Assembly: GCF_038235435.1 (NCBI RefSeq)
Contig: NZ_CP151275.1
Span: 1,674,001 to 1,738,000, forward strand
Reading direction: 5' to 3'
Source of the DNA: Niveibacterium sp. SC-1
GTDB lineage: Bacteria; Pseudomonadota; Gammaproteobacteria; Burkholderiales; Rhodocyclaceae
DNA length: 64,000 nt
Part shown: positions 48,188 through 57,724 of the stretch, piece by piece
How the letters are laid out: every line of letters begins with the position of its first letter
Position numbering within the stretch: position 1 is the stretch's first letter
Position numbers and translations under genes: made by a program
Notes under the pieces: generated by a model
What the model saw: the letters and a program-made list of their open reading frames with translations, nothing else
Database searches by the model: none
Told to the model about the DNA's origin: nothing

Positions 48188-48294
48188 CGTGCACAGCTTT
48201 TTTGAAAACCGCGCGATAGCGCGGCAGCGGCGCGCCACACCGCGTGGCGACGTACGCTTTTTGAGTGACCCACCACGCGAAGATGGAGGATGTA

Positions 48295-49416
48295 ATGGCA
48301 ACTGCAAAACCGGCCGATAAGGCCAAGAAACCCGCCGCGAAGAAAGCGGTGGCAGCGAAGCCTGCTGCCGCCAAGAAGACTGCCGCCAAGCCGGCGGCGA
48401 AGCCCGCTGCTGCCAAGAAGACGGTTGCAGCGAAGCCCGCCGCCAAGAAGGCGGTTGCCGCCAAGCCGGCAGCCAAGAAGGTCGCCGCCAAGCCCGCCGT
48501 GAAGAAGGCGGCCGCCAAACCTGCAGCCAAGCCCGCCGCGAAGAAGACCGTCGCCGCCAAGCCGGTCGCGAAGAAGCCCGTTGCCAAGAAGGCCGTCGCC
48601 ACCAAGGCTGCTGCCAAGCCGGCCGCGAAGAAGACCGCCACCAAGGCCACCGCCGCCAAGAAGACGACGGCCAAACCCGCCGCCAAGAAAGCCGACAAGA
48701 AGATCAAGCTACCGCTGATCGTCTCGAAGGCTGCGGCCAAGCCGGCTGCGAAGAAGGCCGCGGCGAAGCCCGCCGCCAAGCCCGCGGCTAAGAAGGTTGC
48801 CGCCAAGCCGGCACCCAAGAAGGTCGCAGCGAAGCCCGCCGCCAAGCCCGCCGCGAAGAAGGTTGCCGCCAAGCCGGCAGCCAAGCCCGCCGCGAAGAAG
48901 GCCGTCGCTGCGAAGCCGGCTGCCAAGAAGGCCGTCGCTGCGAAGCCGGTCGCCAAGAAGGCTGTTGTCGCCAAGCCGGCCGCTAAGGCTGCTGCCAAGC
49001 CGGTTGCGAAGCCTGCGGCCAAGAAGCCCGCCGTTGCCAAGCCGGCTGCTGCCAAGAAGGCCGCCGCGCCTGCTGCAGCAAAAAAAGCTCCGAAGGCTGA
49101 AAAGGCGGCCAAGCCTTCGGTAACCAAAGCCGCAGAAAAGCCGGTCGTTGCTGCTCCTGCAGCCGCTCCGGTGGTGAAGAAGGTTGCTGTCAAGAAGCCG
49201 GCTACCAAGAAGCCCGTCAAAGCCGAACCGGCCAAGGTGGAAACGCCCGCTGCGGCCGCTTCGGCCAAGGTGGAAGAGAAGAAGCCTGAACCGGCTGCTG
49301 CTCCGGAAGCGGCGCCCGCGGAAGCCAAGCCGTCTACCGCTGCAACGCCCGGCCTGAAGTCGGCGCTCAACCCGGCGGCCGCATGGCCGTTCCCGGGCGG
49401 TTCGCGTCCGTCTTGA
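48295..49416 (+). CDS. Histone H1-like Lys/Ala/Pro-repeat DNA-binding protein
   Basis: A 373-residue protein built mainly of PAAKK/AAKPA repeats from about residue 8 to 270, an extremely basic, extended tail like eukaryotic H1 and bacterial AlgP/BpH1-type proteins that bind and condense DNA. The repeat array is interrupted once by a hydrophobic segment, KIKLPLIVSK, near residue 137. The last 80 residues are more acidic (KVEEKKPEPAAAPEAAPAEA) and end AAAWPFPGGSRPS. A GGAGGA site precedes the chosen ATG; in-frame starts at 48283 and 48265 are possible. Repeat number is likely variable between strains. The exact role is not inferable beyond chromatin-like binding. Confidence 0.85.
   Translation: MATAKPADKAKKPAAKKAVAAKPAAAKKTAAKPAAKPAAAKKTVAAKPAAKKAVAAKPAAKKVAAKPAVKKAAAKPAAKPAAKKTVAAKPVAKKPVAKKAVATKAAAKPAAKKTATKATAAKKTTAKPAAKKADKKIKLPLIVSKAAAKPAAKKAAAKPAAKPAAKKVAAKPAPKKVAAKPAAKPAAKKVAAKPAAKPAAKKAVAAKPAAKKAVAAKPVAKKAVVAKPAAKAAAKPVAKPAAKKPAVAKPAAAKKAAAPAAAKKAPKAEKAAKPSVTKAAEKPVVAAPAAAPVVKKVAVKKPATKKPVKAEPAKVETPAAAASAKVEEKKPEPAAAPEAAPAEAKPSTAATPGLKSALNPAAAWPFPGGSRPS
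48310..49085 (+). repeat. Degenerate coding repeats (PAAKK units)
   Basis: Imperfect 12-21 base units of the type AAG-CCC-GCC-GCC-AAG recur through the H1-like gene. They follow amino-acid units rather than a fixed DNA period and vary in third positions. Slippage or recombination between units could change protein length. Confidence 0.85.
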
Positions 49417-49433
49417 TCGGCTGAGAGTCTTGC

Positions 49434-49465
49434 CAAAGGCGCGTGCTCTGCACGCGCCTTTTTAT
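49434..49465 (+). terminator. Rho-independent terminator after H1-like gene
   Basis: AAAGGCGCGTGC pairs with GCACGCGCCTTT around a TCT loop and is followed by a T-rich tail. It lies 18 bases beyond the stop. Confidence 0.92.
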
Positions 49466-49561
49466 TTGTGCGGACTGCAAAGGGCTTTCGCGCGGAAGAC
49501 CCCGCGGTTTCTCGGGGTATGCGAATGGCATCGCCCATGCGGGGCGTGACATCCGTCACAA

Positions 49562-49590
49562 TTGACAAATCCCAATATAATCAATAGAGT
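49562..49590 (+). promoter_or_regulatory. Sigma-70-type promoter candidate for lytic transglycosylase
   Basis: A perfect -35 TTGACA (49562-49567) is 17 bases from TAGAGT (49585-49590), which matches four of six -10 positions. A better TATAAT at 49576-49581 is only eight bases from that -35, so it would need another upstream element. Transcription would start near 49597. Confidence 0.5.
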
Positions 49591-49869
49591 GCGAACCGTC
49601 TGGTTGTGATCGCCCCCGCGGTTACAGCGTTTGTTCAGCGCAACGGAGGCCGAGCCAGCGGTCTTCCGTGATCTCGTAGCTTCGCGCTTTGAGCGGCTCA
49701 TCGTCTGGTTGCGGCGGTGAGCACCGATCGACCTTTGACCACTCTGCGCAGCAGTGCTCGCGCCCGAATACAGCGTCGGTTTTAAAGCAGGCGGACTTAT
49801 CCGATCTGCGCCTTTGACTGTGTCCGGACCCCGCGTTCATGCGTCTGCCAGGGCGTGACAGGAGGAAAG

Positions 49870-50595
49870 ATGTTCAACGCAACTCGCGTGGCGGTTGTTG
49901 CACGCCATGCAGGCTCCTTTGTTCTGCATTTCGCCCACGGCGCTCTGGTTGTTGCAGGGCTTCTCGTGACCGTCTTCATCGCTGTGCGTGTCGGCACTCA
50001 AGGGAGCGCCGGCCTGAGCTTCCCCGGATTTTTCGGCTCGGCCCAAGCGGCCTCGGAATCGGGCCTGACGGCCGCCGATCTTGAGGCGCCCGCGCAGGTC
50101 GCTGATGCGACCGCTGTCGATCGCCTTTCGGGCGACATGTCGCGCGTTACTGACTATCTGGCACGTCGCTACAAGGTCTCTCGCGGCGCACTTGAACCGA
50201 TCGTGCTCGCCGCGCAGCGCGTGGGCGACTCGGTCAAGCTCGATCCGCTGCTGATCATCGCGGTCATGGGGATCGAGTCGAGCTTCAATCCTTTTGCCGA
50301 GAGCAATTTCGGTGCGCAGGGCCTGATGCAGGTCGTGCCGCGCTTTCATCAGGACAAGATCGATCCCGAGGCGGGTACGCACCCCTTGCTGGATCCCGCT
50401 GAGAACGTCCGCGTTGGCGCAACGGTGCTGCGCGAGTACATCCGCCGCAACGGCTCCTTGGTCGCCGGTCTGCAGCAATACGGCGGTGCCCTGGACGATC
50501 CCAATGCGAGCTACGCCAACCGTGTGATGGCGGAGCGCCAACGTCTGGTCGCTGCGGCGCGCGCCGCCGGCGCGCGGCTGGCGTCGGCAAACTGA
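49870..50595 (+). CDS. Membrane-anchored lytic transglycosylase (SLT family)
   Basis: A 241-residue periplasmic enzyme with an N-terminal anchor or signal (ALVVAGLLVTVFIAVRV). The SLT domain spans about residues 85-235: the catalytic Glu is in VMGIESSFNPFAES, followed by GAQGLMQVVPRFHQDK, LDPAENVRVGATVLREYI and LQQYGGA, then SYANRVMAER. It cleaves peptidoglycan strands to anhydro-muropeptides, the substrate class recycled by AmpD. GGAGGAAAG immediately precedes the ATG at 49870. It is monocistronic with a strong terminator. Which LT family member it is (MltC/Slt-like) is unclear. Confidence 0.88.
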   Translation: MFNATRVAVVARHAGSFVLHFAHGALVVAGLLVTVFIAVRVGTQGSAGLSFPGFFGSAQAASESGLTAADLEAPAQVADATAVDRLSGDMSRVTDYLARRYKVSRGALEPIVLAAQRVGDSVKLDPLLIIAVMGIESSFNPFAESNFGAQGLMQVVPRFHQDKIDPEAGTHPLLDPAENVRVGATVLREYIRRNGSLVAGLQQYGGALDDPNASYANRVMAERQRLVAAARAAGARLASAN

Positions 50596-50616
50596 ACGGC
50601 AAACGCCTCTCCAAGA

Positions 50617-50650
50617 ATTGAAAACGCCGGCGAAAGCCGGCGTTTTCAAT
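50617..50650. terminator. Bidirectional terminator
   Basis: A perfect 15-bp stem (ATTGAAAACGCCGGC and complement) with a GAAA loop lies between convergent genes. Its A- and T-rich ends can serve both directions. Confidence 0.9.
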
Positions 50651-50667
50651 TGCGCTCCCTGAGCTGC

Positions 50668-51858
50668 TCAGAGTCTTCGGGTCACGGCGCGGATGCGCTC
50701 GCAGGCGATGGCGATCCGGTCCGAGTCCGTGGTGTAGGCGAAGCGCAACCAGTGCTGCGGATCGGCGCCACCGAAGTCGATGCCCGGTGTGCAGGCGACG
50801 CCCGCCTCGTCGAGCAACTGATGCGCGAAAGCCTGGCTGTCCTCAGTGAAGCTGTCGACGCGCGCGTACACATAGAAGGCGCCTTGGGGCGCGGCGGGCA
50901 CCTCGAAACCGAGTGATCGCAATCCGTCGTGTAGTACGGTGCGGCGCTCCGCGAAGGCCAGCCTACGTGCTTCCAGGATGCTGCGGGTCTCGGACGTGAA
51001 GGCCGCGAGTGCGGCGAACTGCGCAGGGGTCGAGGCGCTGATGAAGTAGTGCTGTGCGAGCTTCTCGATCGCGCGGGCGTATTCCTGTGGCGCCACAACC
51101 CAGCCCAGGCGCCAGCCCGTCATGCCGAAATACTTCGAAAAGCTGTTGATGACGAAGACTTCCTCACCCAGTTGCAGAGCGGTGCAGGCGGCTTCGCCGT
51201 AGACCAGCCGCTGGTAGATCTCGTCGACGATCAGTGCACCACCGCGGTTGCGAACCGTCGTGTACAGGGCGGCCATAGTGGCGGGCGAGACCAGGGTGCC
51301 GGTCGGATTGGCGGGACTCGCGACAATGAGGCCTCGGGTGCGCGGCTGCCAGGCGCGGGCCACCTGCTGCGGATCCGGTTCGAAGTTGTGTTCGGGGCCG
51401 ACCGGTAGCGCGCGCGGCACGCCTTCGAAGGCGCGCACGAAATGCGGGTTGCAGGGATAGCCCGGGTCAGGTAGCAGCCATTCGTCACCCGCCTCGGTGA
51501 GCGCCGCAAGGGTCAGGAGCAGGGCGCCCGAGGCACCCGCAGTGACAATGATGCGCGCGGGATCGATCGTGACACCCAGGTCGTCTGCGTAGTGCGCTGC
51601 GATGGCTTCGCGCAGCTGGGGCAGGCCGGCGGCCGGCGTGTAGCCGACGCGTCCACGCGCGAGGAAGTCCTGCGCGGCCCGGATGATCGGCTCCGGTGTC
51701 GGGAAGTCGGGCTCGCCGACTTCCATGTGGATCACGTCGCGTCCCTGCGCTTCCAGCGCCTGTGCGCGCGAAAGCAGTTCCATTACATGGAAGGGGGCGA
51801 TGCTGCTTGCCCGAGTGGCGATCGGGCCTGCCGGCAGGGTGGGGGTGTACTCGCTCAT
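50668..51858 (-). CDS. Class I/II PLP-dependent aminotransferase
   Basis: A 396-residue cytoplasmic aminotransferase. Landmarks are FHVMELLSRAQALEAQGRDV, MEVGEPDFPTPEP, YTPAAGLPQLREAIA, VTAGASGALLLTLAAL, DPGYPCNPHFVRAF, SPANPTGTL, VDEIYQRLVYG, and the PLP lysine in NSFSKYFGMTGWRLGW. It resembles the aspartate/tyrosine/aromatic aminotransferase group rather than the YbdL group found at 38626. The start at 51858 has AGGAG eight bases upstream. It lies downstream of pckG but beyond its terminator, so it has its own promoter. Confidence 0.88.
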   Translation of the reverse strand: MSEYTPTLPAGPIATRASSIAPFHVMELLSRAQALEAQGRDVIHMEVGEPDFPTPEPIIRAAQDFLARGRVGYTPAAGLPQLREAIAAHYADDLGVTIDPARIIVTAGASGALLLTLAALTEAGDEWLLPDPGYPCNPHFVRAFEGVPRALPVGPEHNFEPDPQQVARAWQPRTRGLIVASPANPTGTLVSPATMAALYTTVRNRGGALIVDEIYQRLVYGEAACTALQLGEEVFVINSFSKYFGMTGWRLGWVVAPQEYARAIEKLAQHYFISASTPAQFAALAAFTSETRSILEARRLAFAERRTVLHDGLRSLGFEVPAAPQGAFYVYARVDSFTEDSQAFAHQLLDEAGVACTPGIDFGGADPQHWLRFAYTTDSDRIAIACERIRAVTRRL

Positions 51859-51898
51859 TGGGCTGACTCCTGAGAACCCGCATTGTCCCAGAGCGGAA

Positions 51899-51926
51899 CG
51901 AAAAAGGACCGGGCCAGGCCCGGTCC
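51899..51926 (-). terminator. Rho-independent terminator after pckG
   Basis: On the minus strand GGACCGGGCC pairs with GGCCCGGTCC across a very short loop and runs into TTTTT. It lies 45 bases after the pckG stop. Confidence 0.88.
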
Positions 51927-51970
51927 AAAGCGCGACAACGAACAGGAGCCTTTGCGTGTTTGAGTGGGGG

Positions 51971-53800
51971 CTAGCGGGCCCAGGCCTTCGCGAGGCGTTC
52001 CCACTCAAGCGCGAGCGTGTTGGGCAAGCGCTCGCCGATTTGCGCGAACCATTCCGCATGCGCGTCGAGCTCGCGCAGCCAGGCCTCACGGTCGAGCTCA
52101 GTCAAGGAAGCGAAGGTCTCGCGTGTCAGCGCCAGCCCGTCGTGGCGGATGTCGTCCCAGGTCGGGGCCCAGCCGAGGATGGATTCGCGGGCGTTGCTGC
52201 GTCCGCGTGCGCGCTCGACGATCCAGGCCAGCGCTCGCATGTTGTCGCCGAAGCCGGGCCAGATGAAGCGGTCCTGCTCATCCCGACGGAACCAGTTGAC
52301 GCAGAAGATCTGCGGTGCGCGCGGCAGGCGTTCGCCGATATCCAGCCAGTGCTGGAAGTAGTCCCCCATGTGGTAGCCGCAGAAGGGCAGCATGGCAAAG
52401 GGGTCGCGGCGTACGACGCCGATCTTGCCGACAGCCGCCGCTGTGGTTTCCGAACCAAGGGTCGCGCCCAGATAGACACCGGTGCGCCAGTCGCGCGCCT
52501 GAGTGATCAGGGGCATGCAGTCGGCGCGTCGACCTCCGAAAACGAAGGCCGAAATCGGGACGCCGGCAGGGTCTTCCCACTGGGGGTCGATGCTCGGGCA
52601 CTGTGCGGCCGGTGTCGTGAAGCGTGCGTTCGGATGCGCGGCCTTGCGACCGCAGCCGGGTGTCCAGTCTTCGCCGGTCCAGTCGCGCAGATGGGCCGGC
52701 GGGGCATCCGTCATCCCTTCCCACCAGACGTCGCCGTCATCGGTCAGCGCCGTGTTGGTGAAGAGGACATTGGCGCCCAAGGTGGCCATCGCGTTCGGGT
52801 TGGTCGCGTAGCCGGTGCCGGGCGCCACGCCGAAGAAGCCCGCCTCGGGATTGATCGCGCGCAGTTGCCCCTGCGCATCGGGTTTGATCCATGCGATGTC
52901 GTCGCCGATCGTCGTGACCTTCCAGCCAGCGAAGGCCGGCGGCGGCACCAGCATTGCAAGATTGGTCTTGCCGCAGGCCGACGGAAAAGCCGCCGCGACG
53001 TAGGTCTTCTCGCCGGCAGGATTCTCCACGCCGAGAATCAGCATGTGTTCCGCGAGCCAGCCTTCTTCGCGCGCCATGCTCGACGCGATCCGCAGCGCGA
53101 AGCACTTCTTGCCGAGCAGGGCATTGCCGCCGTACCCGGAACCAAAGGACCAGATCTCGCGGGTCTCGGGGAAATGACTGATGTACTTCGTCGGGTTGCA
53201 GGGCCAGGCGACGTCGACTGCGCCTTCGCGCAGCGGCGCACCCACCGAGTGCAGACAACGGACGAAGTGGCCGCTTTCTCCCAGCGCCTCCAGCGCAGGA
53301 CGCCCCATGCGGGTCATGATCCGCATGCTGAGCACGACGTAAGGAGAGTCAGTGAGCTCGACCCCCAGCTGAGAAATCGGACTGCCCAGCGGCCCCATCG
53401 AGAAGGCAACAACGTAGAGCGTGCGCCCACGCATGGAGCCGGCAAAGAGGTCGTTCAGGCGCAGCTTCATCGCCGCAGGCGCTTCCCAGTTGTTGGTCGG
53501 GCCTGCGTCCTCGCGACGTTGGGTGCATATGAAGGTGCGGTCCTCGACCCGTGCGACATCCGAAGCGTCGGAGCGCGCGAGAAAGGAGTTGGGTCGCAAT
53601 GCGGGATTGAGCCGGATGAGCTGGCCCGCGGACACCATCTGGTTGCTCAGGCGTTGCGCCTCTTCCTCGGAACCGTCACACCAGACGATAGAGGCGGGCT
53701 GGGCGAGCGCGGCAAACTCCGCGACCCATTGCTTCAGGGCGGCATGGCGGACGTGGGAAGGTGCGGCGTGAAGCGCCGCATCGGGCAGACGGGTGGTCAT
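51971..53800 (-). CDS. pckG: Phosphoenolpyruvate carboxykinase (GTP)
   Basis: A 609-residue enzyme that makes phosphoenolpyruvate from oxaloacetate and GTP in gluconeogenesis. The GTP-type signatures are present: the P-loop [36 protein letters not shown], the PEP/OAA-site stretch [21 protein letters not shown] and the late [11 protein letters not shown]. Length is typical. The start at 53800 is preceded by GGAGAAAG. It is divergent from the malic enzyme gene across 267 bases, so the two PEP/pyruvate-supplying enzymes share a control region. Confidence 0.97.
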   Translation of the reverse strand: MTTRLPDAALHAAPSHVRHAALKQWVAEFAALAQPASIVWCDGSEEEAQRLSNQMVSAGQLIRLNPALRPNSFLARSDASDVARVEDRTFICTQRREDAGPTNNWEAPAAMKLRLNDLFAGSMRGRTLYVVAFSMGPLGSPISQLGVELTDSPYVVLSMRIMTRMGRPALEALGESGHFVRCLHSVGAPLREGAVDVAWPCNPTKYISHFPETREIWSFGSGYGGNALLGKKCFALRIASSMAREEGWLAEHMLILGVENPAGEKTYVAAAFPSACGKTNLAMLVPPPAFAGWKVTTIGDDIAWIKPDAQGQLRAINPEAGFFGVAPGTGYATNPNAMATLGANVLFTNTALTDDGDVWWEGMTDAPPAHLRDWTGEDWTPGCGRKAAHPNARFTTPAAQCPSIDPQWEDPAGVPISAFVFGGRRADCMPLITQARDWRTGVYLGATLGSETTAAAVGKIGVVRRDPFAMLPFCGYHMGDYFQHWLDIGERLPRAPQIFCVNWFRRDEQDRFIWPGFGDNMRALAWIVERARGRSNARESILGWAPTWDDIRHDGLALTRETFASLTELDREAWLRELDAHAEWFAQIGERLPNTLALEWERLAKAWAR

Positions 53801-54067
53801 TCGATCTTTCTCCAGAGACACTAGTGCGTGCGCACAAGAAGGCGACGTGCCGTAGCACATGCCAGCCGTGCCCCGCGTCGTGGGAGGAGAAAGACGACGT
53901 TGCGGAGCGTCCGATGCGTTTTGTTGTTCTTGGCTTCTCGGACGATGTTCGCAGTGAACGGTACTTAGTCTAGCGAGCAATGATGCTCTGCACAATCGGG
54001 ATTTGCGGCAGGGTGTCACGGCGTGGAATCATCGGTAGGACAACAAGACATCGCGAAGGAGAGTCGC

Positions 54068-56341
54068 ATGGACGAGAGCCTGCGCAGTGCCGCGCTGGAC
54101 TATCACCGCCAGCCCACACCGGGAAAGATCGCTGTCACGCCGACCAAGGCGCTCACCAATCAGCGCGACTTGTCGCTGGCCTATTCGCCCGGTGTCGCGG
54201 CCGCCTGTACGGCGATCGTGGCCGATCCGCAGGAAGCGAGCACGCTGACCGCGCGGGCCAATCTGATCGCCGTGGTCACGAACGGCACGGCCGTCCTCGG
54301 GCTCGGGAACATCGGTCCGCTCGCGGCCAAACCGGTGATGGAAGGCAAGGCGGTCCTGTTCAAGAAGTTCGCCGGCATCGATGTTTTCGATCTCGAACTC
54401 GCGCAACCGGATCCGGACAAGCTGATCGAACTGATCGCAGCGCTCGAGCCCACCTTTGGCGGAATCAATCTCGAAGACATCAAGGCGCCGGAGTGCTTCT
54501 ACATCGAGCGCGAACTGCGCAAGCGGATGAAGATCCCAGTCTTCCACGACGACCAGCACGGCACGGCGATCGTCGTAGGTGCGGCGCTCATCAACGGCCT
54601 GCACCAGCAGGGCAAGCGGCTTTCCGATGTGAAGCTCGTGACCTCGGGGGCGGGCGCGGCCGCGCTCGCTTGCCTCGACCTCCTGGTGATGCTGGGCGTG
54701 CCGGTGGAGAACATCTGGGTCACCGACATCCATGGCGTCGTCTATGAAGGCCGGGTCGAGGAGATGGAGCCGATCAAGGCGCGCTACGCAAAGCGCACGG
54801 AGGCGCGCAAGCTCGAAGAGGTGATCGACGACGCGGACGTGTTCCTCGGGCTTTCCGCCGGTGGCGTGCTCAAGCCGCACATGGTCGAGAAGATGGCCGC
54901 GCGCCCTTTGATCCTGGCGCTCGCGAACCCGACGCCGGAGATCCTTCCGGAAGAGGTCCATCAAGTGCGTCGCGATGCGCTGGTGGCGACCGGGCGCTCG
55001 GACTATCCGAACCAGGTCAACAACGTCCTGTGCTTCCCTTTCATCTTCCGCGGTGCGCTCGACGTGGGCGCCACCACGATCACCGACGAGATGAAGCTCG
55101 CCGCCGTGCGGGCGATCGCAGACCTCGCGCGCGCCGAACAGTCAGACGTGGTCGCTGCGGCCTATGGTGAGCGGATTACCGGTTTCGGGCCGGAGTACAT
55201 CATTCCCAAGCCCTTCGATCCGCGCCTGATCGTGAAGATCGCGCCCGCGGTCGCGGAGGCCGCGATGCGATCGGGTGTGGCGACGCGACCCATCGCCGAC
55301 TTCGACCAGTATCGGCAAAGCCTCAACAACTTCGTGTGGCAATCGGGCCTGATCATGAAGCCCGTTTTTGCCGCGGCGAAGAAGGCACGGCGCCGGATCA
55401 TCTTTGCCGAAGGCGAATCCGAGCGCGTGCTGCGCGCGGTGCAGACCATTGCCGATGAAGGGCTCGGCTGGCCTCTGCTTATCGGTCGCCCCCGCATCAT
55501 CAGCCGATACATCGAACGGTTCGGCCTGCGCATCAAGCCCGAGGTGGATTTCGAACTGGTAAACCAGGACGACGATCCGCGCTACCGCGAACTCTGGACC
55601 GACTATCACCGGATCATGGAGCGCCGCGGCATTTCGGCCGAGGACGCCAAGCGCGAAGTGCGGCGGCGCGCCACACTCATTGGCGCGCTGATGCTTAAAC
55701 ACGGCTACGGCGACGGGCTCATCTGCGGCACCACGGGCCTGCATCGCACCCATCTGGCTTTCATTCGCGACGTGCTCGGCCGGCAGTCCGGCGTGCGCGA
55801 CTTCTACGCGATGAATCTGCTGGTCTTGCCGGGCCGCACTATCTTCCTCTGCGACACCTATGTGAACTATGACCCCTCGGTCGAGCAGATCGTGGAAATG
55901 ACGCGCCTGGCCGCGGAAGAGGTCAAGCGCTTCGGTATCGCGCCGCGCGTGGCCTTGCTGTCGCATTCATCCTTCGGCAGCGAGGACACGCCGACCGCGC
56001 ACAAGATGCGCACGGCACTGGCCCGCCTGCATGCGGAATACCCCGACCTGGACGTGGAGGGCGAGATGCATGGCGATGCGGCACTCGATGCCTCGGCCCG
56101 CCTGGCGCTGTTCCCCAACGCGCGGATGCGTGAGAATGCCAATCTGCTGATTTTCCCGACGCTGGACGCCGCCAACATCGCTTTCAACCTGCTCAAGACG
56201 GCGGCAGGCGACGGCATGACCATCGGGCCGATCCTGCTCGGTTCGGCCAAGCCGGTGCACATCCTGACCCCGACCGCGACCGTGCGCCGGATCGTCAACA
56301 TGACCGCGCTGATCGCCGTGGAGGCGGAGCAGGGCAAGTGA
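54068..56341 (+). CDS. maeB: Malic enzyme fused to phosphotransacetylase-like domain (MaeB)
   Basis: A 757-residue two-domain enzyme that decarboxylates malate to pyruvate, usually with NADP. The malic-enzyme half (about 1-430) has [12 protein letters not shown] with the catalytic Tyr, [16 protein letters not shown] with the Lys, [12 protein letters not shown], the nucleotide-binding [11 protein letters not shown] and GLSAGGVL. The C-terminal half (about 435-757) resembles phosphotransacetylase ([31 protein letters not shown]) and is known in MaeB as an allosteric acetyl-CoA-responsive domain without transferase activity. AAGGAG precedes the ATG at 54068. It is divergent from pckG. Confidence 0.95.
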   Translation: MDESLRSAALDYHRQPTPGKIAVTPTKALTNQRDLSLAYSPGVAAACTAIVADPQEASTLTARANLIAVVTNGTAVLGLGNIGPLAAKPVMEGKAVLFKKFAGIDVFDLELAQPDPDKLIELIAALEPTFGGINLEDIKAPECFYIERELRKRMKIPVFHDDQHGTAIVVGAALINGLHQQGKRLSDVKLVTSGAGAAALACLDLLVMLGVPVENIWVTDIHGVVYEGRVEEMEPIKARYAKRTEARKLEEVIDDADVFLGLSAGGVLKPHMVEKMAARPLILALANPTPEILPEEVHQVRRDALVATGRSDYPNQVNNVLCFPFIFRGALDVGATTITDEMKLAAVRAIADLARAEQSDVVAAAYGERITGFGPEYIIPKPFDPRLIVKIAPAVAEAAMRSGVATRPIADFDQYRQSLNNFVWQSGLIMKPVFAAAKKARRRIIFAEGESERVLRAVQTIADEGLGWPLLIGRPRIISRYIERFGLRIKPEVDFELVNQDDDPRYRELWTDYHRIMERRGISAEDAKREVRRRATLIGALMLKHGYGDGLICGTTGLHRTHLAFIRDVLGRQSGVRDFYAMNLLVLPGRTIFLCDTYVNYDPSVEQIVEMTRLAAEEVKRFGIAPRVALLSHSSFGSEDTPTAHKMRTALARLHAEYPDLDVEGEMHGDAALDASARLALFPNARMRENANLLIFPTLDAANIAFNLLKTAAGDGMTIGPILLGSAKPVHILTPTATVRRIVNMTALIAVEAEQGK

Positions 56342-56414
56342 CAAGCGTTCTCCGTTCGTCGTGTGTTGCGCTGCGAGCCTCAAGCTTTGACGTGGCTTGC
56401 CGCAGAAGAGATCG

Positions 56415-57641
56415 ATGGATACGTCTGCCCAAGCCACTCCAACCGAACGCGCCGCGCTGGTATTGACCGGCGGTGGCGCGCGTGCGGCTTACCAGGTCGG
56501 CGTGCTGCGGGCCGTGAGCGAACTCTGGGGCACGCGAGCGGGCAATCCTTTCCCGATCGTCTGTGGCACCTCGGCCGGCGCCATCAACGCGACGGCGCTG
56601 GCCGCCCATGCCCACAATTTTGGCCATGCGGTGCGGCGGCTCAGCCGGATCTGGCGGCACTTTCATGTCGCGCATGTCTATCGTGCCGACGTGTTCTCGA
56701 TCGCCCGTTCTGCGCTTACCTGGGCCTCGACCTTGTTCATGGGCTGGCTATTGAGGCGCAGTCCCCGTTCGCTGCTCGACAATGCGCCGCTGCGCGTACT
56801 GCTGCGCGAGCATGTGGACTTCAGCGGAATCGATCGCGCCATCGCCAGCGGGGCGCTCTACGCGGCAAGCGTTACGTGCTGCGGCTATGCCTCGGGTGAA
56901 AGCCTGAGCTTCTTCCAGGCGCATGCGGAGGTCAGTCCTTGGCGCCGCGCTTCCCGCGTGGGGGTAGCCACTTCGCTCAACGTCGATCATCTGATGGCTT
57001 CGAGCGCGATCCCGTTCGTGTTCCCTGCTGTGCGGATCCACCGGGAGTTTTTCGGCGACGGCTCGATGCGCCAGCATGCGCCGATCAGTCCCGCCATCCA
57101 CCTGGGCGCAAGCCGTATCCTGGTCGTGGGCGCTGGGCGTCCGCAGGAAGAGTCGCGCCGGGTGAGTTCCGACCGTTATCCGCCCCTGGCACAAATTGCC
57201 GGTCACGCCATGTCGAGCATCTTCCTGGATGGCCTGGCGATCGATGTCGAGCGGCTCGAACGAATCAATGACACGCTTGGCAAGTTCGACGAAGCGCAGC
57301 GTGCAGCCGCTGGCGTCGTGCTCAAACCGATCGAAACCCTGGTGATAGCGCCTTCCGAGCGCCTGGATTTCATTGCAGCACGCCACTACGGCGCCTTGCC
57401 CTGGCCCATACGCCTGCTCCTGCGTGGGGTTGGCGGAGGGGGCCGCGGCGGCTCAACCGTGCTGTCCTACCTGTTGTTTGAAGAGCCCTACACGCGCGCG
57501 CTCATGGAGCTCGGCTACCACGACGCCATGGCCATGCGCGAGGAACTGGTACATTTCCTGCGACTCGAGGAGGACGGCGCCGACGCGCTTGCCGACGCAG
57601 AAGCTGAGGCGTCGTCTCAATTAACGGCGCTATCCTCTTAA
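56415..57641 (+). CDS. Patatin-like phospholipase
   Basis: A 408-residue patatin-family acyl hydrolase. The oxyanion motif TGGGARAAYQVGVLRAV is at about 18-35, the nucleophile S53 is in the GTSAGAINA elbow and the second dyad residue D215 is in FFGDGSMRQ. One hydrophobic segment (TWASTLFMGWLL) near residue 105 may contact membranes. There is no export signal, so it is probably cytoplasmic and acts on inner-leaflet phospholipids. The start is the ATG at 56415; an upstream TTG is less likely. Its substrate is unknown. It follows maeB by 73 bases without a terminator. Confidence 0.88.
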   Translation: MDTSAQATPTERAALVLTGGGARAAYQVGVLRAVSELWGTRAGNPFPIVCGTSAGAINATALAAHAHNFGHAVRRLSRIWRHFHVAHVYRADVFSIARSALTWASTLFMGWLLRRSPRSLLDNAPLRVLLREHVDFSGIDRAIASGALYAASVTCCGYASGESLSFFQAHAEVSPWRRASRVGVATSLNVDHLMASSAIPFVFPAVRIHREFFGDGSMRQHAPISPAIHLGASRILVVGAGRPQEESRRVSSDRYPPLAQIAGHAMSSIFLDGLAIDVERLERINDTLGKFDEAQRAAAGVVLKPIETLVIAPSERLDFIAARHYGALPWPIRLLLRGVGGGGRGGSTVLSYLLFEEPYTRALMELGYHDAMAMREELVHFLRLEEDGADALADAEAEASSQLTALSS

Positions 57642-57646
57642 TCTCA

Positions 57647-57675
57647 TTGAAGAATCAGTAAGATTGCAATATTCT
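57647..57675 (+). promoter_or_regulatory. Promoter candidate for pbpG
   Basis: TTGAAG (57647-57652) and TATTCT (57670-57675) are separated by 17 bases, and each matches four of six consensus positions. They lie in an AT-rich stretch directly before the gene at 57725, giving a leader of about 43 bases. Confidence 0.4.
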
Positions 57676-57724
57676 GGATTCAGGTGTTTCCTGCATCCAC
57701 GCACCCAGAAGGCAGTTAAGAAGC

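Larger units (their letters stand above)
49417..49869 (+). other. Intergenic region before the lytic transglycosylase gene
   Basis: This 453-base gap contains the terminator of the H1-like gene (49434-49465) and a promoter candidate (49562-49590). Downstream of that is a leader of about 270 bases with no convincing ORF or known riboswitch. Frames seen here on the minus strand are short, lack ribosome sites and have no family likeness. Confidence 0.6.

Noticed and set aside
48310..49085. Repeat array resembling a CRISPR or minisatellite
   Set aside because: The units are coding, variable in length and in frame with a single H1-like protein; there are no constant-length spacers.
49562..49581. 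TTGACA followed by TATAAT before the lytic transglycosylase gene
   Set aside because: The two hexamers are only eight bases apart, which is too close to work as one sigma-70 promoter; the TTGACA is better paired with TAGAGT at 17 bases.
49462..49840. Short minus-strand frames (72-79 codons) after the H1-like gene
   Set aside because: They have no ribosome sites or family likeness and overlap a terminator and promoter candidate.
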